A stretch of DNA of 64,000 nucleotides from JAAUTT01 sp963846585 (GTDB taxonomy: Bacteria; Bacteroidota; Bacteroidia; Bacteroidales; JAAUTT01), in NCBI GenBank assembly GCA_963846585.1, contig CAWJWO010000010.1:1-64000 (forward strand), in the 5' to 3' direction. Of the stretch, positions 9,888 through 17,948 are shown piece by piece. The notes beneath the pieces were generated by a model. It was given only the letters and a program-made list of their open reading frames with translations. It did no database searches and had not been told where the DNA came from. Within the stretch, counting starts at the first letter, position 1; each line of letters opens with the position of its first letter. Position numbers and translations under genes: made by a program.

Positions 9888-10643
9888 ATGGAAAACAAAC
9901 AATTAATACGCAGTTACTGCAGACAATTTAGAATGGGAGGTCTGGCCAATAGCCTGGACCAAATGTTAATCGATGCTGAGACAAACAACATCGGATACCT
10001 CCAATATACCCTTAATCTCTTTAAGGCTGAAGCCTCGCACAGGGAATACAATGATGTTCAAAAACGATTGAAAACAGCCAGGTTGCCTCATTTACACGAC
10101 TTGACAACTTATGATTACTCCTTTGAGAATGGCCTATCAAAAGTAAGATTAAATCAATTAAGGGAATTTGACTGGCTCGATCAAATTTACAATGTTGTTT
10201 TGATGGGATCTTCCGGAACAGGAAAAACGTTCCTGGCAGCAGGTCTTTGTGCTGACGCAGTTCAAAAAGGATACAAAGCCTACTTTAGAACAATGGAAGA
10301 AATTATAAATATGTTGAAAATGAAAGATGTTACTGCTACTGCAATGGCCGATTTTAAACGGTTAAATAAAGCTAATTTAATTGTTATTGATGATATTATG
10401 CTCTTTCCTGTGGAAAAATTACAAGCGGTAACTCTCTTTAATTTTATTAATCAGATTTATGAGCAAACATCATTTATTATTACAACTAATAAAGCGCCAA
10501 GTGAATGGGCTGCAATGCTTAACGATGAAGTTTTAGCAACAGCTCTTCTTGATAGGCTTTTGTATCATAGTGAAGTAATTAACTTGACCGGGAAAAGCTT
10601 CAGATTGAAAAATAGAAAAACAATTTTTGAATCAGAAAATTAA
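9888..10643 (+). CDS. istB: IS21 helper ATPase IstB
   Basis: AAA+ ATPase of 251 residues that works with IstA in target capture. Walker A is GSSGTGKTFLAAG and Walker B is LIVIDDIM; the DnaC/DnaA-like fold is suggested by TSFIITTNKAPSEWA, a sensor-1-like segment, and ALLDRLLYHSEV. It is intact and closely follows istA. Immediately downstream lies the right IS end. Confidence 0.93.
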   Translation: MENKQLIRSYCRQFRMGGLANSLDQMLIDAETNNIGYLQYTLNLFKAEASHREYNDVQKRLKTARLPHLHDLTTYDYSFENGLSKVRLNQLREFDWLDQIYNVVLMGSSGTGKTFLAAGLCADAVQKGYKAYFRTMEEIINMLKMKDVTATAMADFKRLNKANLIVIDDIMLFPVEKLQAVTLFNFINQIYEQTSFIITTNKAPSEWAAMLNDEVLATALLDRLLYHSEVINLTGKSFRLKNRKTIFESEN

Positions 10644-10650
10644 TATAATT

Positions 10651-11943
10651 TTAACATTGAAAATTGAGCATTATGGTTGCCATTTTTTGTGCATTGCTAA
10701 TTGCTAAAATTTGTGCAGTTGTAATTACCGACAACACTTGCTCAAACGAAGCTAAATAATTTTCTGTAGTATCGAGGTTAGTATGACCTAAACTTTCTGA
10801 AATAAACGCAATATTTGCCCCGCTGCGCTTTAATACAGTGGCGAAACTATGGCGGGCTGTGTAAGTTGAGATTTTAGGAAGGTTTAAATTTTTCGCTATT
10901 AATTGCATTTTGTCATTTACCAAATGAGTAACATTTTTAATAATGCGTTGCTCGTCAACTAAGGTAATACCCTCAGTTAAAAAAGGGAATATGTAATTAT
11001 TTGGGGCTTTGGTTCTATTGCCCCATTTTGTTATTATTTGCTCCATTTGAGGTAATAAAGGGGCTGAAATTTTCTTTTTATTCTTTGTTTTGCGGATGGT
11101 TTTTTGACGGTAAAATGAAATTTCGCCGTTTGATATATCGGAATATTTTAATTTTAAAAGGTCCACCATATTGATACCATTGCACAAATAGGAGAAAAAC
11201 CATAAATCACGGCAACGGTCTTCATTCTCTGTTTTAACTTCGTAATGCATTAATTGACCAATTTGAGAAAGTGTTAAAGCTAAATTACGACCTTCACCAG
11301 TAGGAATTTCATATTTGCCTTTACCAAATGGGTATTGAGCTGCTGTAATATATCCTAGTTCTTTGCCAATATTTATGATTGACTGCAAAGCTCTCATGTA
11401 CATTGAAATGGTGGTGTAGCTTTTAGCTTTCTTCTTTTTTTCTTTATCTTCTAATAGCAACCAGCTTTCAAACTTTTTAAGCCAATCTATTGTAATATCA
11501 GAAAATCTAAGTTGATTATTGGTATATAATTTAATACTGTTTGAAGAATACTTATACCAAATGGAAGTACCTAATTGCCCTGAATTAATTAATTCCTGAA
11601 TTTTGTTTTCATAGAATGTGAAAATATTATTATCGGTTCCTTTACCCATTCTTTTATTAAGGGTATCAAAACTAAAGCCACCAATTTTTAATATGGAATC
11701 GATTTGTTCTTCAACCTTGTTTTTGAATGATAAAAGTTGCTCAAATGTTTTTATTGTTGACTTTTTCTTTGATTTCTCTATATTTGCAAAATCTTCAACT
11801 GATAGGTTAATACCAGTTGAATAATAAATACGAGCTCTTTGAAAGGTAACTTTATACTTAACTGGATACACATTATCCTTTTTCTCTCTGCGGATATCTA
11901 GGTACAATGTACCTGTAACACCAGAATTGGAGTATATTTTCAT
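10651..11943 (-). pseudogene. Tyrosine recombinase/integrase with C-terminus replaced by the IS21 end
   Basis: Bacteroidetes-type phage-integrase family protein: an N-terminal arm-binding region (about residues 1-100), a SAM-like core-binding domain (about 105-215) and a catalytic domain. The catalytic region shows LWFFSYLCNGINMVDLL, a KT-rich beta hairpin, TARHSFATVLKRSG, the GHTNLDTTENYLASFE box with the histidine and the nucleophile tyrosine. After SFEQ the native sequence stops at about 10737 and the last 28 or so residues come from the IS21 terminus. The catalytic tyrosine is retained, so activity cannot be excluded. Its start faces a tRNA-Ala 3' fragment 165 bp away, the expected place for attachment. 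Confidence 0.85.
10666..10736 (-). repeat. IS21 right terminal repeat region
   Basis: Inverted counterpart of 8178-8248. Translated on the minus strand it supplies the last residues of the neighbouring integrase frame (VITTAQILAISNAQ...), showing that the integrase C-terminus is insertion-derived. Confidence 0.8.
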
Positions 11944-12107
11944 AAGGTGTGCAAGTTTTTATTGGATACACGATTTGCACACAAATATAGTAAATATAAG
12001 GAAATATACGAAAGAAAAGTAAAGTTATTTTGTAGTAAAAGTGCTGTTATTCACGTATTTAGAAACAAATGCAAAAGAATGAAAATAGAGAAAAATGGGG
12101 TTTTTAT
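11944..12107. other. Integrase upstream region
   Basis: AT-rich, no gene seen. It would hold the integrase promoter and arm sites; short repeats of TATAGTAAATATAAGG type occur but I cannot define sites. Confidence 0.35.
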
Positions 12108-12151
12108 GCATGGCATGCAAGAGGTCGCGAGTTCGATTCTCGCATTCTCCA
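12108..12151 (+). other. 3' tRNA-Ala(GGC) fragment, likely attachment site
   Basis: About 44 bp match the 3' half of an alanine tRNA: anticodon loop ATGGCAT with the 3' stem GCAAG, variable loop AGGTC, a perfect T arm (GCGAG / TTCGATT / CTCGC) and the acceptor strand ATTCTCC plus A. There is no D arm or 5' acceptor strand; upstream is unrelated AT-rich DNA. Integrases that enter tRNA genes leave such 3' duplicates at one end of the element. It lies 165 bp from the integrase start, so I read it as an attR/attL remnant. The complete tRNA gene is not in the window. Confidence 0.75.
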
Positions 12152-12448
12152 CTCTTTACTTTAATTGGCTTCCTGAGGTTTGGAGGCCATTATTTTTTAT
12201 AATACTTATAAATACTAAGGTTTAAAATTAAAAATAAGGTTTAAATAATACATTAAGTTATAGATAAACTTTTAAAAGGTTGTATTATACTTCTGTCTTA
12301 ACGTTGTAACACTTAAAATAAATATATTATGATCAAAATGCAGTTATAGCCCCTTTTTAAGGCATAGCCGTCAGGTTAATGTCTATATAGAGCAGAATGA
12401 TAGATATTTAGTGTAAATGTAATAAAATATTAGTGTAATTAAGAGCGT

Positions 12449-12937
12449 ATGTCAACGACTGGATTTGTATATATTATGACCAATAAGAACAAAACAAATT
12501 TATATATTGGGGTTACAAACAATTTATGCAGAAGAATACATGAGCATAAAAATCATTTGATAAATGACACTTTTACAGATAAGTACAATATTGAATACTG
12601 TATTTATTACGAAGAATTTCAATATTTTGAATTGGCAATACAAAGAGAAAAAGAATTAAAAAAGTGGAACCGTCAAAAGTTTATTTCGAGCGACGCGAGA
12701 AAACTCAAGATAAACAAAAAGAACCCCGAATGGAAAGTGCTGGTAACAGAGCGTGGCTTTGTTCGGAATAATAAATCATTTTCTCAACATGTTTCGGACA
12801 TAGTCAATGAATTACAACCAATTAAAGAGATTCCTCCCTGCGGTCGGAATGACGACCAGCAGAATTGTGGCGTTGCGGGAGGTGAAGAGAGTGCGGCTTT
12901 GCCGCACTCTCTTCACCTCCCGCTCTCTGACCAATAA
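12449..12937 (+). CDS. GIY-YIG endonuclease-like protein, copy A
   Basis: A protein of 162 residues. Residues 1 to about 90 form a UPF0213-like GIY-YIG domain: GFVYIMTNKN (the GIY strand), LYIGVTNNLCRRIHEHK (YIG strand plus conserved arginine) and a catalytic glutamate candidate in AIQREKELKKWNR. Single-domain members of this family are mostly uncharacterised. The C-terminal part (about residues 125-162) is encoded by the REP-like palindrome and looks like low-complexity translation of a repeat. The nuclease coding sequence itself contains a copy of the REP arm at 12682-12708. Start: the ATG at 12449 at the head of the GIY domain. It is probably a site-specific nuclease, but its role in movement of the unit is inference. 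Confidence 0.8.
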   Translation: MSTTGFVYIMTNKNKTNLYIGVTNNLCRRIHEHKNHLINDTFTDKYNIEYCIYYEEFQYFELAIQREKELKKWNRQKFISSDARKLKINKKNPEWKVLVTERGFVRNNKSFSQHVSDIVNELQPIKEIPPCGRNDDQQNCGVAGGEESAALPHSLHLPLSDQ

Positions 12938-12971
12938 CGACAGTCATTTCGAGCGAAGCGAGAAATCTCAA
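12827..12971. repeat. REP-like palindrome at the 3' end of the GIY-YIG gene (copy A)
   Basis: The inner hairpin has perfect 22-bp arms (12875-12896 and 12902-12923) around the loop CTTTG. Outer arms at 12827-12853 and 12944-12971 match as an imperfect inverted repeat with the skeleton GAGATT-CTC-C--CG-TCG-AATGAC. The gene's stop codon lies inside the structure. Confidence 0.85.
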
Positions 12972-13167
12972 ATAAAGTATTATAATTGTATATAAGCATT
13001 TTACAAGCGTTAACCTGACGGCTATGCTTTTTAAGGGGTTGGGGTTAAGCACATTACAATATAAAATCAAATTACTAAAATTAAACTCCCATCACAATAC
13101 TAATGGGTATCTCTAAAAACTCTCAAATTTGAAGCCCAACAAAGAAGTTGAAGTTTTAAGAGGTACC

Positions 13168-13779
13168 CTATTTTACTTTAAGCATATAATGATCAAAACA
13201 AGGTAAAGCCAAAACACTGGCAGGGGTGGCTTCAGGCCAGTTGGTAAAATATTTCAGCCATTCACTGCCATCTTTAAAATTATCGTAGAAATAGTGGTAA
13301 TAATCATATGTTACCCATTCGCCACATATAAATCTCTTGGGATGTTCGTTCGGATTATCGGCTAGTATCCACCATTTTTTACCTGATAACTGATAAATCG
13401 CCTGAGCCACTATAAGCCTGAAAAACCCGTAACGGTGTTTTCCCAGGTTTGCGATGGTAAACCGGCTAAGCAAGGTATCATTAACTTCAAATTGAGGACG
13501 TAATACCATTATCTGGCACCCTGTAATCGAAACATCAATTGTATTAGGTTCTAATCCTCCAGATATGGCTTCAGCAACGTATACGGTATCGATATTTTTA
13601 AAACAAATACTCGCATGTGAATAGCTGGCTCTTTCAAAATCATCTATTATTTCCGATAAAATTTCATGCCCGTGGTACAACAAAACATCCCCCGGACGAA
13701 GATCGGCAATTGTCAAAGTTTGTGCATTCATAATGATTATGTTTAATGAGAAAACAAATATGATAAGTAAATTTTTCAT
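13168..13779 (-). CDS. Secreted permuted papain-like (YiiX/C92-type) hydrolase
   Basis: A 203-residue protein with an N-terminal signal peptide ending near ...IIIMNAQ. The mature part begins LRPGDVLLYHGHEILSEIIDDFERASYSHASICF, the usual opening of permuted NlpC/P60-like enzymes such as YiiX, where the H in SHASI and the cysteine in KRFICGEWVTYDYY are likely catalytic residues. Such proteins act on amide or ester bonds of cell-wall or lipid substrates; the substrate here is unknown. It stands alone between the GIY-YIG unit and a hairpin repeat. Confidence 0.7.
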   Translation of the reverse strand: MKNLLIIFVFSLNIIIMNAQTLTIADLRPGDVLLYHGHEILSEIIDDFERASYSHASICFKNIDTVYVAEAISGGLEPNTIDVSITGCQIMVLRPQFEVNDTLLSRFTIANLGKHRYGFFRLIVAQAIYQLSGKKWWILADNPNEHPKRFICGEWVTYDYYHYFYDNFKDGSEWLKYFTNWPEATPASVLALPCFDHYMLKVK

Positions 13780-13887
13780 GATTGAGGTTTTGAAATTCCT
13801 ATGACAAATATGTAAGATTTTTTGCTTTTATTTACTATTAATAATAATTTATGTGAATAAATTGTTGAATTATTAATAAAATTTTTA

Positions 13888-13930
13888 CCACAAAGGGACA
13901 CTAAGTCAATCACTAAGGTACACAAAGGTG
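13888..13930. repeat. Word-like array (CACAAAGG / CACTAAG type)
   Basis: Degenerate tandem words CACAAAGGGACACTAAG and CACTAAGGTACACAAAGG stand between the amidase gene and hairpin repeat C. No coding potential is seen in 13780-14101. Confidence 0.6.
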
Positions 13931-13976
13931 TTTGTTTATAAAGGTGAATCACTAAATAATGCTTCAAAGAAAATGC

Positions 13977-14099
13977 AATGTCAACTAAGAAAAAGCCAAA
14001 TTCAAGGCTTGCGAAGTCATAAAAAGCGGAGTTTACTCAAAGTAAATGAGCATTTTATGACGAGCGTAACGAAGAAGTTGGCTTTTCCTTATTGACATT
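13977..14099. repeat. Constant-loop hairpin repeat, copy C
   Basis: The outer stem 13977-13999 pairs with 14078-14099 (AATGTCAA...AAAAGCCAA with its near complement). Inside are the constant block GGCTTGCGAAG, a variable stem (TCATAAAAAGC / GCATTTTATGA), the tip GGAGTTTACT-CAA-AGTAAATGA and the constant GAGCGTAACGAAG. It begins 2 bp after the stop codon of the minus-strand ABC transporter. The same constant blocks occur at 21326-21447 with entirely different stems. Confidence 0.85.
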
Positions 14100-14101
14100 A
14101 A

Positions 14102-15868
14102 TTAGACGATCATGTTCATATTATAATATTTAGATTTATTTTCCATCAATTCTGCATGACTCCCGATTTCTGCAATCCTCCCTTTTTCAAGGAACATTAT
14201 TCTGTCAGCTTTCCTGATTGTTGAAAGCCTGTGGGCAATTATAAATGTAGTTCTTCCTTTTATTATATCAGCTATAGCATTTTGAATAGCTTTTTCCGAT
14301 TCAACATCAAGAGATGAAGTGGCTTCATCGAAAATAATTATTTTAGGATCGCGGACCAGGGCCCTGGCGATGGCAATTCTCTGGCGCTGTCCTCCTGACA
14401 ATCGGCTCCCGTGTTCGCCAATCATCGTGTCGTATCCATCAGGCAATTGAGTTGCAAATTCATCTACCCTTGACATTTTTGCTATTGAAATAAATTTTTC
14501 TTCATTTACAGCATCTTCTTCTATTCCATATAAAATATTATCCCTTATTGATCCTGAGAATAAAATAATATTTTGCGGTACAACTGATAAAAACCGGCGG
14601 TATGTTCTCAAATCAAGTATATGCATATTAATGCCATCCAGCAAAACCGAACCACTCACGGGATGAATATACCCGATTAACAAACTTACCAGTGTGGATT
14701 TGCCTGCACCGGATTCACCTACAATAGCAATACATTCACCGGGCTTTGTCTCAAAAGATATATCATTTATTACTGTTTTTTCAGGAGTGTACTGGAATTT
14801 TACTTTATTAAACTGAATATGCCCATTAATATTATTTACTTTTTGTTTTCCTTCGTTCATCTCAATATCCGTACATTCCAGGATTTCTCCCAAGGAATGG
14901 ATTGAATCAAAGCCCCTGTTTAAATCTGGTGAAATATTTATAATCATATTCACTGAATTAATAATCATACCAAAAAATCCCTGGTACATTATTACGTCCC
15001 CGATTGCTATTTTACCTTTGTATGCCATATAAGCAGTAACCAATAAACATATGAACTGGAAAACCTGGTAGGTTACCCAGGTTGATGCACCAAATACTGC
15101 ATTAATAACATCGAGTTTTATCCCTTTTTCTTTAACCTTTGCAAATTGTCCGTTAAGTTGATTAATTTCAGTTTCTTCAGCTCCATGTGCACGTGTGATG
15201 GTTATCATTTGTACCATGTCCGATACCCTTGCTGACATTATCTCTATCTGGCTTCTGTATTCACTGTTTCCTTTAGCCATTCCTTTTTGGAAAATCCTGA
15301 TAAGCAAAGTCGCCAACGGAATAGTAACCAAATAAAAGAGAGCAACCCAATAATTATGCATAATTGTAGCTATCATCGCAAATATGATATTGAGTATTCC
15401 GGTAAAAACCACATTCACCATCTGGCGTGATAAAATTTCAATCGACTCAACATCACGCAATACCTTTGACTGAAGGCGCCCCGATTCGAAATGGGTGTGA
15501 AAGGAGATAGTAAGTTCCTGCAATCTTTTAATTAATGAAAACCTCAAACTATTTTCAATTGAACGATTTGCTTTACTTAAATATTTTATATAAAGAGTGT
15601 GTGTTATAATATTTTGAAAGTAAAGCACAGTGATCAAAACTGAATTAACTATAATTTTATGTAATGAGCCAGGGCCGTGAGATATTATTGCATTAATGAC
15701 GTTACCAAGTATTATTGGCAGTATCATTGCAGGAGAATGCTTTATAGTAAGCAGGATGAGCGATAATGTTATATTTTTCTTTTCATGAACATAAATTGAT
15801 AAAAAGGCAAATATCTTGTTCTTCTTATTGAAATTGAGCTCATGAATTTTTTTTTCTTCAATTTTCAT
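14102..15868 (-). CDS. ABC exporter, fused permease and ATPase (ABCB/MsbA type)
   Basis: A 588-residue half-transporter. Residues about 20-320 form six membrane helices; the ATPase from about 345 has Walker A GESGAGKST, the signature LSGGQRQRIAIARALV, Walker B IIIFDEATSSLD and the switch histidine in IIAHRLST. It should form a homodimer exporting a lipid, peptide or drug; the substrate cannot be told. Its ATG overlaps the TGA of the sugar kinase gene, so the two are translationally coupled. Hairpin repeat C lies directly after its stop codon. Confidence 0.9.
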   Translation of the reverse strand: MKIEEKKIHELNFNKKNKIFAFLSIYVHEKKNITLSLILLTIKHSPAMILPIILGNVINAIISHGPGSLHKIIVNSVLITVLYFQNIITHTLYIKYLSKANRSIENSLRFSLIKRLQELTISFHTHFESGRLQSKVLRDVESIEILSRQMVNVVFTGILNIIFAMIATIMHNYWVALFYLVTIPLATLLIRIFQKGMAKGNSEYRSQIEIMSARVSDMVQMITITRAHGAEETEINQLNGQFAKVKEKGIKLDVINAVFGASTWVTYQVFQFICLLVTAYMAYKGKIAIGDVIMYQGFFGMIINSVNMIINISPDLNRGFDSIHSLGEILECTDIEMNEGKQKVNNINGHIQFNKVKFQYTPEKTVINDISFETKPGECIAIVGESGAGKSTLVSLLIGYIHPVSGSVLLDGINMHILDLRTYRRFLSVVPQNIILFSGSIRDNILYGIEEDAVNEEKFISIAKMSRVDEFATQLPDGYDTMIGEHGSRLSGGQRQRIAIARALVRDPKIIIFDEATSSLDVESEKAIQNAIADIIKGRTTFIIAHRLSTIRKADRIMFLEKGRIAEIGSHAELMENKSKYYNMNMIV

Positions 15869-16767
15869 TTGGCATACTTAAAAATAAATGACAGAATTTC
15901 TTCCAACCCAGGGGCATTCAGTGTATGTGGCCTTGTAAGGCACACATTGGCGGCCACGGCCGAGGCAAATTCAATTGTTTTATAATCATCCCACTTTTGT
16001 ATTAAACCATAAATAATACCTGCCCGAAATGAATCTCCTGCCCCTGTTGTGTCAACAGGAGTTATATTAAAAGGCTTAAAAACATTCATTGTACCTCCAT
16101 TTCGTCCATACCATAGTTCATCGCTGCCAAAAGTAAAAACTATTAAACCCTTACAGTGTTCAATATATGAAATAAATAATTCTTTGGGGTTACACTCCTT
16201 GTAATCTTTATTACGCAATTCATGTGAAATAATAACTGCTTCAGCATTTGTTCCCATAAAACCATCATATTTGCAATCAAACGTTACATATGGCTTATGG
16301 TGTTTTATGCAAATGTGTGCAATATCTTCGGCTTCGGGACAAAAGTAAGGGTCAAGAGCTACCATTGAGCAATTTACTATATCCTCCTCAAAAGGCGTAT
16401 TCCATTGTTTTTCACCTGAGTGAAATTTAGCAAAATTTCCAAAAATGGTCCTTGTTGAGGTATCGACAAGAACAATTTCTTCAGTGCCGAAATCTTCCCT
16501 GGTAGTTAACCGGGAGATATCAATATTAAAAGGTTTAAGTAAAGAAATGATTTTATTTTTATTCCGGCTGTTTATCCAATTACCGTCAAGCTTTGTATTT
16601 ATTCCTAGCTTGGATAGCATGATAGCGGTATTAACAGCCTCTCCACCGACCGAGTCGAGTACTTCGCTTATTTCGGCATATTCATTTGGTTGTGGGAAAC
16701 TAAATTTTTTATCAATTATATAAACTGTACTTGCAGTTATCATTCCATAATTAAAAACATAACTCAT
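15865..16767 (-). CDS. PfkB-family carbohydrate/nucleoside kinase
   Basis: A 300-residue ribokinase-family protein. The N-terminal signature DSVGGEAVNTAIMLSKLG and the C-terminal DTTGAGDSFRAGIIYG, with the catalytic base aspartate and anion hole, are both present. Likely a sugar, deoxy-sugar acid or nucleoside kinase in the cytosol; I cannot name the substrate. The stop overlaps the start of the ABC exporter by 4 bp, so a joint operon is clear. Confidence 0.85.
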   Translation of the reverse strand: MSYVFNYGMITASTVYIIDKKFSFPQPNEYAEISEVLDSVGGEAVNTAIMLSKLGINTKLDGNWINSRNKNKIISLLKPFNIDISRLTTREDFGTEEIVLVDTSTRTIFGNFAKFHSGEKQWNTPFEEDIVNCSMVALDPYFCPEAEDIAHICIKHHKPYVTFDCKYDGFMGTNAEAVIISHELRNKDYKECNPKELFISYIEHCKGLIVFTFGSDELWYGRNGGTMNVFKPFNITPVDTTGAGDSFRAGIIYGLIQKWDDYKTIEFASAVAANVCLTRPHTLNAPGLEEILSFIFKYAK

Positions 16768-16864
16768 AATCGCCTGCCTTTATAATATTATCTAATTATA
16801 TTTCGTTAATTTGATTTCACTAATATAATATCTTTATTGTTTGTATGTAATCAAACTGAACCGA

Positions 16865-17725
16865 ATGAAGCGAAGAATTTTAGTATTACTATTATCACAG
16901 GTATGTTTGTTACTCACTATTAAAGCTCAGGATTCGGTTTCACTTAAGCCCGGCAATTTATTTGGCATATACTCAGGATTAACTTACCATATACTTTCGG
17001 ATGAGGCCATGTTCGATGACGTTTATTTTAACGGGCTGTTCGCCGCCCCTGTTTATATTAATTACAGGTATTTTGGCAAAAGTACCAGGCAAACGTGTTC
17101 ATTTTATTATGACCAGTTGAATCTGAATTCATCAAATGAGTATTTAACAAATCAGCTTACTGCAAATAATACAAATGCAATTTTGGATTATTCTTATAAC
17201 CGATATATATTTTCAATTCCTCAGTACAAAATACAATGTTTTATTGGCGGGAAAATCCAAAGTCTGATTAATTACAGATTGTATTACGATTATCAATACG
17301 ATCAAAACGAAGTGATGTTCGAGCAATTCACAACTTTAGGCTTTAACTTTATTGCTGAAAAACGATTTTCAAAAAATAATGATATTTTAAGTTTAAACAT
17401 TAGCATGCCTTTTGTTGCATACTCTTTGGTAAATAACGTATATAATCAATGGGTAAACTCTGTTTCACAAGAAATTCAAATAACGAACCAGACAAAAATC
17501 AGTTTTAATGATTTGTGGCAATTACTTAAAAACGGTGAATTAATATCATATAATAAATTAATTGAATTTGAATCGGAAATTTCATATACAAAATTTGTGT
17601 CTAAACATATTGGTTTTGAATTAAATTACAGTATAATATTTTATTCTTTTGCACAATATTCGGATATTTTGTATTCAAAAAATTTAAACACAAGACTGTT
17701 GCTGGGCCTGGTAATTAAAAAATAG
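16865..17725 (+). CDS. Putative outer membrane beta-barrel protein
   Basis: I do not recognise the family. From the ATG at 16865 (MKRRILVLLLSQVCLL) there is a clean signal peptide ending near TIKAQ; an in-frame ATG at 16841 would add eight residues in front. The mature part of about 265 residues is rich in alternating aromatic strands (NYRYFGKSTRQTCSFYYDQL, GLVIKK at the end) as in Bacteroidetes outer membrane barrels. It is divergent from the kinase gene. The TAG stop is the first unit of a TAGTGCA array. Confidence 0.6.
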   Translation: MKRRILVLLLSQVCLLLTIKAQDSVSLKPGNLFGIYSGLTYHILSDEAMFDDVYFNGLFAAPVYINYRYFGKSTRQTCSFYYDQLNLNSSNEYLTNQLTANNTNAILDYSYNRYIFSIPQYKIQCFIGGKIQSLINYRLYYDYQYDQNEVMFEQFTTLGFNFIAEKRFSKNNDILSLNISMPFVAYSLVNNVYNQWVNSVSQEIQITNQTKISFNDLWQLLKNGELISYNKLIEFESEISYTKFVSKHIGFELNYSIIFYSFAQYSDILYSKNLNTRLLLGLVIKK

Positions 17726-17770
17726 TGCATAGTGCATAGTGCATAGTGCATAGTGCATAGTGCATAGTAG
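17723..17770 (+). repeat. TAGTGCA array starting in a stop codon, with inverted partner at 17911-17937
   Basis: Six perfect tandem copies of TAGTGCA followed by TAGTAG; the first TAG is the stop codon of the preceding gene. A reverse-complement run (GCACTAAGCACTATGCACTA...) lies at 17911-17937, just before the next gene, so the intergenic region is bracketed by an inverted pair. Confidence 0.9.
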
Positions 17771-17948
17771 ATAATACATTAAATAGAATATATTGTTTTG
17801 CTTCTAAAAATTGCATGTAGGATCAAAATTTAAATAAATATTATAGATATTATTAACAAATAATAACATTTAAGTTTTTACTAATATTTATGTTTATCAA
17901 TAGGTACCAGGCACTAAGCACTATGCACTAAGCACTTTATAAATTAAA

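Larger units (their letters stand above)
8178..10736 (+). mobile_element. Complete IS21-family insertion sequence
   Basis: The element of about 2559 bp carries istA and istB flanked by matching ends. The left end starts TGTAATCGGTAA and the right end, read on the minus strand, starts TGTTGTCGGTAA. Both continue with TGCAC blocks and share an inner block of about 24 bp (from AATGCACAAAAAATGG to CATAATGC). Multiple short repeats inside each end are typical of IS21. No target-site duplication is visible, so the flanks have probably been rearranged or deleted after insertion. The right end lies inside an integrase gene. Confidence 0.88.
12342..13048 (+). mobile_element. 707-bp GIY-YIG repeat unit, copy A
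   Basis: This unit is repeated in inverted orientation at 46899-47605 with exactly the same length and about ten differences. Both ends carry the inverted core GCATAGCCGTCAGGTTAA next to a CCCC/GGGG run, about 18 perfect base pairs. It contains one gene (GIY-YIG nuclease, 12449-12937) and a large imperfect palindrome at 12827-12970 overlapping the gene's 3' end. No convincing target duplication is seen: the flanks differ completely between the copies. The size and single-gene content resemble a minimal mobile unit; I do not recognise a described family. Confidence 0.8.

Noticed and set aside
12330..13060. Target duplication around the 707-bp unit
   Set aside because: Flanks share at most two bases, which is not distinguishable from chance; borders could shift by a few bases.
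12822..13070. Minus-strand open frame over the GIY-YIG palindrome
   Set aside because: It exists only because the palindrome reads through on both strands.
17723..17770. Regular repeats considered as a CRISPR array
   Set aside because: Units are 7 bp in direct tandem with no spacers, and no cas genes are nearby.
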